DNA from: Nannocystis punicea
Lineage (GTDB): Bacteria > Myxococcota_A > Polyangia > Nannocystales > Nannocystaceae
NCBI RefSeq assembly: GCF_026965555.1
Contig: NZ_CP114040.1
Location: 9,088,001 to 9,152,000 of the forward strand
Length of the DNA stretch: 64,000 nt
Direction of reading: 5' to 3'
The translations under genes were made by a program, and so were the position numbers. Position 1 is the stretch's first letter; each line of letters begins with the position of its first letter. The notes beneath the pieces were generated by a model. The model did no database searches. It was not told the origin of the DNA and saw only the letters and a list, made by a program, of their open reading frames with translations. Shown here one piece after another: positions 56,336-64,000 of the stretch.

Positions 56336-57091
56336 TCACTTCGAGGCTCTCGAGCGAGCGAGCCAGGCCTCGAAGTTCACCGTCCCGAGCCGCGGGCCGG
56401 GGCCCGGGACCAGAGTGTCGTCCTCGAGCCTGGCGCCGAAGTAGCGCGCTTCGGGGTCCGCGACGACCTCGCGCGGGTCCTGCATCGCGGTCATGTAGCG
56501 GCGGACGAGCGCGGGGAGGCGCACGCGTTCGGGGCCGGCGATCTCGACGATGCCGCCGACCGGCTCGCCGAGCGTGTAGTCGGCCATCGCCAGCGCCACG
56601 TCGTCCGACGCGATCGGCTGCACGAACGCGGGCGACAGGCGCACGACGTCGCCGTCGGCGGCCGAATGGACGATGCCGCCGAGGAACTCGAAGAACTGCG
56701 TGGAGCGGACGATCGTGTACGGGATCGCGCCGCCCCGGATCAGCTTCTCCTGGGCGATCTTGCCGCGGAAGTAGCCGCTCTCGGACAGGCGGTCGGTGCC
56801 GACCACCGACAGGGCCACGTGATGCTTCACGCCCGCGACGGCCTCGGCGCCGAGGAGGTTGCGCCCCGAAGCCTCGAAGAACTCGAGCACGGCCCTGTCC
56901 TCGAACGACGGCGAGTTGGCGACGTCGACGACGACGTCGGCGCCCGCGAGGGCCGCGGCGAGCCCCTCGCCGGTCACCGTATTGACGCCCGACGCGGGAG
57001 AGGCCGCCACTGCGTCATGGCCGCGCTGGCGGAGGAGGTGGACGAGCTTGCTGCCGATGAGGCCAGTGCCCCCGATGACGACGATCTTCAT
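56336..57091 (-). CDS. NmrA-like SDR (NAD(P)-binding)
   Basis: A 251-aa atypical short-chain dehydrogenase: MKIVVIGGTGLIGSKLVHLL is the GxxGxxG cofactor loop, HHVALSVVGTDRLSESGYFRGK carries a YxxxK-like segment, and IVEIAGPERVRL is typical of NmrA/azoreductase-like SDRs. ATG 57091 is chosen because it starts the first strand. It follows the SigJ-type sigma gene by 171 nt; ECF41 sigma genes are usually next to such epimerase/oxidoreductase genes. Confidence 0.9.
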   Translation of the reverse strand: MKIVVIGGTGLIGSKLVHLLRQRGHDAVAASPASGVNTVTGEGLAAALAGADVVVDVANSPSFEDRAVLEFFEASGRNLLGAEAVAGVKHHVALSVVGTDRLSESGYFRGKIAQEKLIRGGAIPYTIVRSTQFFEFLGGIVHSAADGDVVRLSPAFVQPIASDDVALAMADYTLGEPVGGIVEIAGPERVRLPALVRRYMTAMQDPREVVADPEARYFGARLEDDTLVPGPGPRLGTVNFEAWLARSRASK

Positions 57092-57262
57092 GGTGTACTC
57101 GATTCGTTGGCGGCCCGCGGTGCGACGCGTGCTCCGACGCGTGGAACTTACGCGCCGTCCCGGGCTCGGCGGTAGGCACGTCGAGGGACGCACTGTGTTG
57201 CGCCCCTGGCACCAATCGCCGCCGGCGAGCCGCCGGCCGTACGTTCGTGCGACGGAAGCGCC

Positions 57263-58180
57263 TCAGGCGGGGCGGCGCGCGCCCGCCAGCGAGCGGGCGA
57301 ACGCGGCGAGCTTGCTCGGGCTCATGATCCACAGGAGCTGCTCGATGCCCGTGTCCGAGGCGCCGATCATCAGCAGCGCGACCGCGGTGTCGCCCCGGGA
57401 GACGAGGACGCCGGCGCGCCCGTTGACCGCGACCCATGCGGTCGTCTTGCCCGGCCAGAACTTGCGTGCAGTGATCGCCATGAACCGGGCGACCCTGGTC
57501 CGTCCGCTCACCGGCACGCGCGCGACCCCGATGACGCCGCCGCCGTCGGAGAAGCTGACCACGTCCGCGGCGAACAACCCCTCGAGCGCGGCGAAGTCAC
57601 CGGCCTGCGCCGCGACGAGGAAGGCCGAGAGCAGGCGGCGATGCTGGTCGGTACTCACGGGCGCGCGGCGACCCTCGGCGAGGTGCTTGCGCGCGCGACT
57701 CACGAGCTGCCGCACGTTGGCCTGTTCGAGCTGGACGATCTCGCTGATCGCCTCGTACGAGTAGTCGAAGGCGTCGCGCAGCACGTAGGCGGCGCGCTGC
57801 GTGGGGCTCAGGCGCTCGAGCAGCAGCAGGACCGCGAGCTCGAGCGCCTCGCCTCGCTCGGCGCCGACCTCGGGATCGGCGCTGGTGTCCACGGGCTCGG
57901 GGAGCCACGGGCCGACGTACGCTTCGCGCCGCGCTCGCGCCGACTGGGCGACGTTGATCGCCAGCCGCGTGATCGCGGTGGCCAGGAAGGCGGCAGGATT
58001 GAGGACGACGCTGCGGTCGGTGTTCTGCCAGCGCAGCCAGACCTCTTGCACGAGATCCTCGGCCTCCGTCGCGTCGCCGAGCATGCGGTAGGCGATGCCG
58101 AAGAGCCGGGGACGCAGGCGCACGAACGCCGACGCCACCTCGTCGAGCTTGCTCGTCGCGTCGGACTCTCCCGAGGGCAT
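57263..58180 (-). CDS. sigJ: ECF41 (SigJ-like) RNA polymerase sigma factor
   Basis: A 305-aa sigma factor. Region 2 is LFGIAYRMLGDATEAEDLVQEVWLRW and region 4 is AYVLRDAFDYSYEAISEIV. A SnoaL-like C-terminal domain replaces an anti-sigma factor. Three ECF41 marks are visible: WLPEP in the linker, DGGG in the extension (FSDGGGVIGVARVPVSG) and an NPDKL-like motif (SPSKL) near the end. In this family the extension regulates activity, and the sigma factor reads TGTCACA promoters before CMD, oxidoreductase or epimerase genes. Such genes lie directly downstream (SDR) and at 28894 (CMD). Confidence 0.93.
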   Translation of the reverse strand: MPSGESDATSKLDEVASAFVRLRPRLFGIAYRMLGDATEAEDLVQEVWLRWQNTDRSVVLNPAAFLATAITRLAINVAQSARARREAYVGPWLPEPVDTSADPEVGAERGEALELAVLLLLERLSPTQRAAYVLRDAFDYSYEAISEIVQLEQANVRQLVSRARKHLAEGRRAPVSTDQHRRLLSAFLVAAQAGDFAALEGLFAADVVSFSDGGGVIGVARVPVSGRTRVARFMAITARKFWPGKTTAWVAVNGRAGVLVSRGDTAVALLMIGASDTGIEQLLWIMSPSKLAAFARSLAGARRPA

Positions 58181-58339
58181 CGCCGCAGCAGCGTGTAACG
58201 CGGGACGGCGCGAATTTCAACCAGGCGGGGGGCGGGCCTACACCGGCGCAGAGACGCCGTGGGGGAGCCTGCGGGAGCGTCGTGAGCCGCTCCTCGACGC
58301 GTCGCCGAGCGGCGAGCCGCGCGGCGGACCGCGACGCCG

Positions 58340-58681
58340 TTACGTCTTCTTGGCGGTCTCCTTCGCCGGGACCTTGGCCCTGGCCGCCTTCTTCGCCGGC
58401 GCCTTGGCGGTCTTCTTCGCCGGCGCTGCCTTCGCGGTCTTCTTCGCCGGCGCCGCCTTGCCCGCCTTCTTCGCCGGCGCCTTCGCGGTCTTCTTCGCCG
58501 GCGCTGCCTTGCCCGCCTTCGCCGGCGCCTTGGCGGTCTTCTTCGCCGGCGCTGCCTTCGCAGTCTTCTTCGCCGGCGCTGCCTTCGCGTCTCGCCGGAC
58601 TCGTGTTGCAGCGCCGTCACACCCGGTGCGACTCCGGCAGGCGCCTGGCCCGGGTCGACAAGGGCAGCCGGTCCTCGTCAT
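58340..58681 (-). CDS. histone-H1-like basic protein
   Basis: About 113 aa, dominated from residue ~40 by AAPAKKTAKA repeats (Lys/Ala/Pro), ending AKVPAKETAKKT, like H1-type tails that bind DNA. The first ~35 residues (MTRTGCPCRPGPG...) look unlike a normal N-terminus, so either the start is wrong or the globular N-terminal part has been lost. The Lys-rich tail itself is in frame and codon-biased. Confidence 0.55.
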   Translation of the reverse strand: MTRTGCPCRPGPGACRSRTGCDGAATRVRRDAKAAPAKKTAKAAPAKKTAKAPAKAGKAAPAKKTAKAPAKKAGKAAPAKKTAKAAPAKKTAKAPAKKAARAKVPAKETAKKT

Positions 58682-58892
58682 GGATGCCGTCGTCTCTCGT
58701 CGCGTCGGGCCTCGTCGTGCCTGTCGGGATGCCATCGGCCACGCCCTCTCGTGCACCGCCGGTCGCTTGCCCACGCCCCGTCCGAACGGCACCAAGAGGC
58801 CGCCCAGCGGCCCAATTTCACGACATCAGGTTTGAAGAAGCGACGGCAGGAGGCGGGCGCTAGAACGGGGGTCCGAAGGAACGGAGGTCCCC

Positions 58893-59102
58893 TTGAACTG
58901 GAACAAGTCGATCCGGCAGATCCACCGCTGGCTGTCCATTGCCTTTACTTTGGCCGTCATCGTCAACATCGTCGCCATGGGCCGGGAAGAGCCCGCCGTC
59001 TGGGTGGGCCTCCTGGCGCTGTTCCCGCTCATCTTGCTGCTGATTACCGGCCTGTACCTGTTCGTGCTGCCGTATACCGCCAGGGGACGACGCGCCGTCT
59101 GA
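58893..59102 (+). CDS. small two-helix membrane protein
   Basis: A 69-aa protein starting at TTG 58893, with GGAGG 5 nt upstream. IRQIHRWLSIAFTLAVIVNIVAMG and VWVGLLALFPLILLLITGLYLFVLPY are two transmembrane helices; the first resembles the opening of PepSY-TM proteins. A basic tail follows. Function unknown. Confidence 0.8.
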   Translation: MNWNKSIRQIHRWLSIAFTLAVIVNIVAMGREEPAVWVGLLALFPLILLLITGLYLFVLPYTARGRRAV

Positions 59103-59181
59103 ACAGGTCGAGGCGCAGAGCCCATCACGACCCATCGAAGCCCGCCGGTCAACCCCGGCGGGCGCTCGCCGTCGCGTGCGC

Positions 59182-59925
59182 TCAAGGATCGACGGTGAGA
59201 TCGATGTCGATCGTCACCGGGATGTCGAGCCCGGTGTACGTGCAAGAGCACTCGCCGCTGATGTCACCGCTGATGCACTCCGGGTGGTCCGAGGCGATCC
59301 TCTGCACGATCGAATCGACATCAAGGTGCAAGCTCGCCTTCAGCCGGCCGTCCTCGAACGTGAACGAGTCGAAGATCTCCAGACCGTGCATCGCGTCGGT
59401 CTGCTCGTAGAACTCGCTATGGTCGGACGGATCCGGCGGGAACCGCACCTCCGCCCACAGATAATCGAAGTTGGCCTTGAACGACGCGTCCGAGTGCTCG
59501 TCGGCCAGCTGGGGTTCGAACGACAGGTAGATCACCAGGTCCTCGCTCTCGAACATGTAGGCCTGATAATCGGAGGTGTTCGAATCACAGGACCCGCTCC
59601 AATTGTCGCACTTCAGGCCCGGCGTCCCCTCCTCGTTGTGGGCGACGACGTGCCACGAAGCCGGCGGACAGAAGTCGATCTCGCACTCGGAGACCTCGGC
59701 GCTGCCCGGAATCGGAGGCACACAGACCTCGGGTTCACCCTCCGTCTCCGGCGACCCGGTGGGCGCGTCCGTCGTCTCCGAGCCGGTGGTCGGGGCGCCC
59801 GAGCTCGAGGCCCCCGTGGAGCCGGAGCTCGACTCCCCCGACTCGCTCGTGTCGTCGCCGCCGCCCTTCCCCGGCCCGCACGCGATCCCACACAGCATGC
59901 ACATCATTAGGCTAATCTGCTTCAT
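59182..59925 (-). CDS. lipoprotein of unknown function
   Basis: A 247-aa lipoprotein: MKQISLMMCMLCGIAC, a Ser/Gly/Thr/Glu linker to residue ~65, then an acidic globular domain (CEIDFCPPASWHVVAHNEEG, CDNWSGSCDSNTSDYQAY, HPECISGDISGECSCTYTG) with eight or more cysteines. It is a typical myxobacterial orphan lipoprotein; no family recognised. Confidence 0.75.
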   Translation of the reverse strand: MKQISLMMCMLCGIACGPGKGGGDDTSESGESSSGSTGASSSGAPTTGSETTDAPTGSPETEGEPEVCVPPIPGSAEVSECEIDFCPPASWHVVAHNEEGTPGLKCDNWSGSCDSNTSDYQAYMFESEDLVIYLSFEPQLADEHSDASFKANFDYLWAEVRFPPDPSDHSEFYEQTDAMHGLEIFDSFTFEDGRLKASLHLDVDSIVQRIASDHPECISGDISGECSCTYTGLDIPVTIDIDLTVDP

Positions 59926-59995
59926 CGGGGCAGAGTACCACGGCGTCCATGGCCCGACCAGGCTCTCGCGGCACTGCGAGCACCTGTCTCTCGGG

Positions 59996-61161
59996 TCATC
60001 CGGGCGCGCTCGGTCGCCCGTCGCCCGCGGCCGCCGCGACCTTGCGCTTGAAGCTCGCGACCTCGCGTCCGGGCGCGATCACGAGGTCGAGGATCTCCGA
60101 CTCGTCGTCGAGGACGAGCTCCAGCCGCCAGCGCAGGTCGAACAGCGCCCCGGCGTAGCTGTAGGGCGCCTCAGGCCCGGCGAAGTGGAACCGGCGGCAA
60201 TCGCTCGCGGCCAGCGCGCTCGTCTCGCCGGCGGCCGAGCGGCGGAACGGATCGTCGAGCGCCTGGGCGAACACCCGCGGCTGCGCCGCGAGATCGAGCG
60301 TCTGTTCGGCCACCGCGTAGATCTTGCCGTTGCCGGCCGTTATCGCCTCGCAGACCAGCCGCAACGAGGCGCGGCGCGGCGCTTCGGGGCGCTCCCACGT
60401 GACCACACCGGCGATCGGCTCGCAGGCGCGAAGCTGCGGTGGTCGCCGTCGATCCTGACCCCGAACCGGACCTCTTGCGGCGCGAAGCCTGCAGGCGGCC
60501 CGAGGTCCGGGGGAGCGCCCGCCCCGGCCCCGCGGACGTCGATCGGCACCTCGAGATGGAGGATCGGCCACAGCGGGAACAGGACGGACAGCCTCAGCAC
60601 CCACACGATCGAGTGTGTGGTGCCGGGGAACGCCGGGACGCCCGCCGCCGGGAGGACCGCGACACCGGCGGCGGAGACCGGGGCTTCGTACACGATGTGA
60701 GTCCTGATATTCGGACCCCGGACGGCGTCGAGCACGGTGCGCTCCATGCCGAGCAGCGTGGCGCTCGCCTTGGACACCTGCACCGGCGAGTCCACCGACC
60801 AGCGGACCTGCATCGACTCGCCGAGGCGCGGGGAGCCGGGCGTCAGGCGCAGCGTGACCCGGTTCTGGTAGGCGCAGAGCTGGTGGACGAAGACGACCGC
60901 GGAGACGATGCTCCACACGATCTCCCATGAGCGCTCGCCATCCGGCGCCGGCACGACTGCCAGCAGCGCGAACAGCAGCGACAGGACGCCGAATACCAGC
61001 AGCCAGATGCCCCGGGTACCGCGGTAGGAGACCTCGCGGCCGCCGTCGTCCTGCGGCGCGTCGCGCTGCTCCGCCGGGGACAACAAGCACAGCGCCATGA
61101 CGACGACAGCGGCGAGGACCGAGGATGTGGCACTGAGGAGCGTTGCGATCGGCGGCGTCAA
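59996..61161 (-). pseudogene. arrestin-like membrane protein, split by -1 frameshift
   Basis: Two consecutive frames make one plausible protein. The first, from a TTG at 61161 (GGAAG 7 nt upstream), has two transmembrane segments (TSSVLAAVVVMALCLL; GIWLLVFGVLSLLFALLAVV) and a beta-sandwich (LGESMQVRWSVDSPVQVSKASATLLG), like DUF3592/arrestin-type proteins. At about 60431-60437, after VRIDGDHRS, the protein-like sequence moves to the -1 frame (LRACEPIAGVVTWERPEA ... FDLRWRLELVLDDESEILDLVIAPG) and ends at 59996. Either a base is missing in the assembly or the gene is broken. No known function. Confidence 0.65.
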
Positions 61162-61449
61162 CTGCGGGCTTCCATCAGCATGCCATACGGAAAGGCCCGC
61201 GCAACGCCCTCCCCGCTCCGACCGCGCCGGCGAACGAACCGACACCGGCAGCCACGGCCCGCTCGCCCTCCTCGCCCTGATCGACGCGAAGGGCGAGCCG
61301 CGAGCGCCGCGGAAGGCTCAGCGCCGCGAAAGCGCCCCATAGCCGGAACTCCGGGCCGTACGACCGGGCGTGGATGAAGATCGCGCGAGCCCTCCGCACC
61401 GTCATCTCCGCGTCATCGCTCGCCCGCAGGCGACCCGCCGAGGGCGCGG

Positions 61450-62406
61450 CTATGCATCCTCGTCCTCGGCGAGGTCGAGCACCCATTGCTCCTCGTCCTC
61501 GTCATAGTCGAGGTTGAGCGCCATGAACTCGTCCCCGTCGTAGCGGAGGACCAGGGTCTCGCCGCCGGCGTAGAGGTAGCGCTCGGTCGCGATCATCCCG
61601 AGGCACATCTCCGGGCTCACTCGCTCGAGCTTCTTCCCATTTTGGACGAAGAGCCCCATTCCGTCGTCGTCGCCCACGCAGCCCCAGTAGATCTTGCCCT
61701 TGAACTCGCAGACGCTGCCGGCGTGGGACACGTCCTTCGCCAGCTTCATCGCGGCGAGTCTGTCGGGCGGACCCTGGAGCGACCCGCGGTGGCCGGCGAC
61801 GGACAGCACGCCCCTGCTGTCGATGAGGATCGAGCCGATGTCGCCGACCTTCGTCGCCTTCATGGGCTTCACCTGGTCGCCGGAGATCTGCACGATCGTC
61901 CCGTCCTTGCCGCCGGCGTACGCGACGTCCCCGTACACCGAGAGGCAGGTGAGCTCGACGGCCTTCGAGGCGAGCTTCGTCCACTTCTTCCCGTCGAAGC
62001 GCGCGACGCCCTCGCCGACGACGTAGAGCTCCTTCGTCGAGCGGCCGCCGATCGCCCGCGCCGCCGCGATCGGGAGCTTCATCGCGGTCCGTTTCTTGAT
62101 GTTGCCGCCGGCGAAGCGGTGCACCTCCTTGTCGGTGACGACGAAGAGGTCGCCGTCCACGAATGACAGGTCGCGGACGAGATCCTTGATCCCCGCCAGG
62201 CGCTCCGTCTCCGCGAAACCGTTGGCGCGGAAGAGCAACGAGAGCTCGTTGTCGAAGTCGTCCATGTCCCAGACCTGGAACCCGAGGATGACCTCGTCCG
62301 GCCCCACCACCGCCATGCGGAGCGCCTCCACCATGAGGTCGCCGTACTCCTCGGGATGCATGTCCTTGGGCATCCCGTCGAGTATATCCGCCGCGAGCTC
62401 GAGCAC
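61450..62406 (-). CDS. beta-propeller-like cytoplasmic protein
   Basis: A 318-aa protein without signal peptide. Strands in a repeated pattern (DLSFVDGDLFVVTDKEVHRF, AIGGRSTKELYVVGEGVARF, CLSVYGDVAYAGGKDGTIVQI, VCEFKGKIYWGCVGDDDGMGLFV, MIATERYLYAGGETLVLRY) suggest a 6-7 bladed propeller. Acidic C-terminus. Similar proteins are found in myxobacteria as hypothetical proteins. Start GTG 62406; ATG 62370 is also possible. Confidence 0.78.
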   Translation of the reverse strand: MLELAADILDGMPKDMHPEEYGDLMVEALRMAVVGPDEVILGFQVWDMDDFDNELSLLFRANGFAETERLAGIKDLVRDLSFVDGDLFVVTDKEVHRFAGGNIKKRTAMKLPIAAARAIGGRSTKELYVVGEGVARFDGKKWTKLASKAVELTCLSVYGDVAYAGGKDGTIVQISGDQVKPMKATKVGDIGSILIDSRGVLSVAGHRGSLQGPPDRLAAMKLAKDVSHAGSVCEFKGKIYWGCVGDDDGMGLFVQNGKKLERVSPEMCLGMIATERYLYAGGETLVLRYDGDEFMALNLDYDEDEEQWVLDLAEDEDA

Positions 62407-62515
62407 ACGCGCGTGTCGCCGGCCCGCGGCGGCGACCGACGTGCAGGGCCGCGAGCTCCGGGTCGATCCGAGGCGCGGACGCTGCAGGACCTCGACGAGG
62501 TCCTGAAGGACAGGT

Positions 62516-63592
62516 CTAGAGATCGGCGTCGATCTGCCGCATCAGGCCGAGGAAGTCGGCGAACACGCGGACCTCGGTGAGCTTGCCGCCGGCGACGCGG
62601 TAGTGCGTGCTGCCGCCGACCTCGACGCTCCGACCGGTGGCAGCCTTCCCGCGGAAGGGGCCGTGGTGGGTGCCGCGGAGGGTGAAGCGCGCGGCGACGC
62701 GGTCGCCGTCGACGAGCAGATCCTCGACCGTGTAGTGCAGGTCGGGGAAGGCGGCGCGCAGGCCCCGGATCGCCGCGAGGACGCCCCCGGGCCCGCGCGC
62801 GGTGCCGGTCGCCGGGTTGTAGTAGGCGACGTCGGGCGCGAGCAGCTCGGTGAACGCGTCCTCGCGGCCGGCGTTGAGCGCCTCCTCGTAGAAGCGCAGC
62901 ACCGGCCGCTCGATCGCCTCGGGCGCGCCCGCGAGCGCGGCGATGACGTCGGCGGAGTCGCCGACCGAGCCGGCGATGCCGCCCTGGGCCGCGATCATGT
63001 CGAGGGTGACGCGGTGGTACTCGGGGAAGTAAGAGGCGACGCAGTCGGCGAGCACGAGGCAGCGGAAGCCGCGGTCGTTGGCCTCGCGCACCGTCGTCTG
63101 CACGCAGACCTCGGTGGTCACGCCGGCGACGAGCAACGCCTCGACCCCGTGGTTGCGCAGGACGGCCTCGAGGTCGGTGGCGTGGAAGGCCCCCTTGCCG
63201 GGCTTGTCGATCACCGGCTCGCCGGGCGCGGGCGCGAGCTCGGGCACGAAGTCCCAGCCGGGCTCGCCGCGGACGAGGATCCGCCCGCGCGGCCCGGGAT
63301 CGCCGATCCGCAGGCCCTCGCGGCCCTGCGCGCGCTTGGCCGGCGGACAGTCGCTGAGGTCGGAGCGGTGGCCCTCGCGCGTGTGCACGACGAGGAGGCC
63401 CGCCGCCCGCGCGGCGGCGAGGACGGCGCGGGTCGGGGCGATGGTCCGCTGCAGCTCGCGCACGTCGTTGCCGAGCGCCTCGCCGAAGCCGCCGGAGAGC
63501 AAGAAGTCGCCCTGCATGTCGATCACGAGCAGGGCGGCGGCGCGCGGTCGGAAGCGGAAGGACGCGGGTCGGGCAGGGACGTGCAGCTCCAC
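62516..63592 (-). CDS. isochorismatase-like hydrolase fused to SnoaL domain
   Basis: A 358-aa fusion. Residues ~15-225 are a cysteine hydrolase of the isochorismatase family: ALLVIDMQGDF (Asp), DKPGKGAFHATDL (Lys) and AGVTTEVCVQTTVREA (nucleophile Cys), most like amide hydrolases of the biuret/ureidoacrylate type. Residues ~235-358 are a SnoaL/NTF2-like cone (RFYEEALNAGREDAFTELLAPDVAYYNPATG, FTLRGTHHGPF). Start GTG 63592. The group II intron ends a few bases upstream, so the native promoter may have been displaced. Substrate unknown. Confidence 0.88.
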   Translation of the reverse strand: MELHVPARPASFRFRPRAAALLVIDMQGDFLLSGGFGEALGNDVRELQRTIAPTRAVLAAARAAGLLVVHTREGHRSDLSDCPPAKRAQGREGLRIGDPGPRGRILVRGEPGWDFVPELAPAPGEPVIDKPGKGAFHATDLEAVLRNHGVEALLVAGVTTEVCVQTTVREANDRGFRCLVLADCVASYFPEYHRVTLDMIAAQGGIAGSVGDSADVIAALAGAPEAIERPVLRFYEEALNAGREDAFTELLAPDVAYYNPATGTARGPGGVLAAIRGLRAAFPDLHYTVEDLLVDGDRVAARFTLRGTHHGPFRGKAATGRSVEVGGSTHYRVAGGKLTEVRVFADFLGLMRQIDADL

Positions 63593-63600
63593 TGGTAGAT

Positions 63601-63723
63601 CCTACCCTTCCTTCGGTCTTGCCGAGTACGGCTGTTGCCCCGGAGGAAGGGCAGGACCCCCGTTCAAACCGTGCATGCGGATTTCCCGCACACGGCTTAC
63701 CGGTGGACTTTCGGGCCGTTGCA
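63601..63723 (-). mobile_element. group II intron 3' end (domains V and VI)
   Basis: On the minus strand after the maturase stop lies a domain V hairpin at 63698-63666 (AAGCCGTGTGCGG, loop GAAA, closing CCGCATGCACGGTTT). After it a second hairpin with perfect 8-bp arms CCCTTCCT/AGGAAGGG fits domain VI. The exact 3' splice boundary, probably near 63600, cannot be fixed without the intact target. Confidence 0.8.
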
Positions 63724-64000
63724 TTACGCTGCCTCCGGGTACTGCACGGTCCCCCGCAGACGATGGAGGCCGTGGTTGTGGAAGAAGTCGCGTGTCCAGA
63801 CCTTGGCCTCCCCCGCGTGGAGATGTCGACCTTTGCGCTTCACCATGAAGGCGCGGAGTCGACTCCATACGTAGGTGTCGATCTGGTTGAACTTCGCGGC
63901 GGCGTTCCCGGTGAGGAAGTAGTTGGCCCAGCCGCGCAGCACCGGATTGATGTCGCGGATGATCACCCGCACATCTTTGACCCCGTGGCGGTTACGACCG
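63724..64000 (-). CDS. group II intron reverse transcriptase/maturase, C-terminal part
   Basis: The last ~92 residues of an intron-encoded protein, running off the window edge. GRNRHGVKDVRV, INPVLRGWANYFLTGNAAAKFNQIDTYVWSRL and KRKGRHL...GLHRLRGTVQYP are the maturase (GIIM, domain X) signature. The reverse-transcriptase part lies outside the window. Adjacent domain V confirms the element. Confidence 0.92.
   Translation of the reverse strand, partial: GRNRHGVKDVRVIIRDINPVLRGWANYFLTGNAAAKFNQIDTYVWSRLRAFMVKRKGRHLHAGEAKVWTRDFFHNHGLHRLRGTVQYPEAA

Noticed and set aside
58181..58260. TGTCACA autoregulatory promoter upstream of the ECF41 sigma gene
   Set aside because: I searched the upstream region and found no TGTCACA; only weak partial matches.

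Overview
The window is uniformly GC-rich. It carries many lipoproteins with Ser/Thr/Gly-rich linkers after the lipobox, a C-terminal GCGC...hydrophobic...RRRR sorting tail of the MYXO-CTERM type, DUF1552/DUF1592 proteins, CorE-type copper regulation and a hybrid NRPS-PKS. Together these point to a myxobacterium, most likely of the Nannocystaceae type; this is inference from protein style and no rRNA is present. The last 400 bases are the 3' end of a group II intron.

Layout. 0.2-4 kb: a cysteine-rich repeat lipoprotein and an alpha-solenoid protein with a histone-H1-like tail. 4-12.7 kb: a DUF1592/DUF1552 pair, a GIN-domain lipoprotein, a GNAT acetyltransferase, a membrane protein and a large lipoprotein. 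12.7-16.5 kb (minus): an orphan type VI effector module of PAAR protein, DUF4123 adaptor with a Tsi6-like N-terminus, M15-type zinc peptidase and a small cytosolic protein. 16.6-19.6 kb: a pseudokinase with long tandem repeats and a C-terminal membrane anchor. 20-28.4 kb: a glycan-type island bounded by two inverted paralogous epimerases, with a glycosyltransferase/radical-SAM fusion, a WG-repeat-like protein and a 1.1-kaa glycosyltransferase. 29-38 kb: a CMD/AhpD-like protein and one 2.86-kaa NRPS-PKS (C-A-PCP-KS-AT-KR-ACP-TE).

40.7-51.3 kb is a copper-resistance region. It holds an ECF44/CorE-like sigma factor with its CxC and six-Cys tail, a cupredoxin, a CopA ATPase (split by a frameshift), CopZ, a multicopper oxidase, a His/Met-rich lipoprotein and a TolC-like protein. 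Four transcription units in it begin with the same promoter-like element, GTAAT-N16-CGTC, which I read as the regulon of the local sigma factor.

51.5-54.1 kb holds the most unusual gene: one 881-residue polypeptide stitched from pieces of RNA polymerase beta, beta' and the alpha C-terminal domain. The beta' NADFDGD metal site, the beta catalytic-lysine segment and the alpha DNA-contact arginine are missing, while the beta' zinc ribbon and the sigma-binding coiled coil appear retained. A perfect 8-bp inverted repeat sits 4 nt before its start codon. It looks like a catalytically dead polymerase mimic.

54-58 kb (minus) is an ECF41/SigJ-type sigma factor with an epimerase-like SDR, an Ohr-like peroxidase, a cupin lipoprotein and a LysR regulator. 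TGTCACA boxes precede the LysR gene and the distant CMD gene. 58.3-63.6 kb: an H1-like basic protein, a small membrane protein, a lipoprotein, a frameshifted arrestin-like membrane protein, a beta-propeller-like protein and an isochorismatase/SnoaL fusion next to the intron end.
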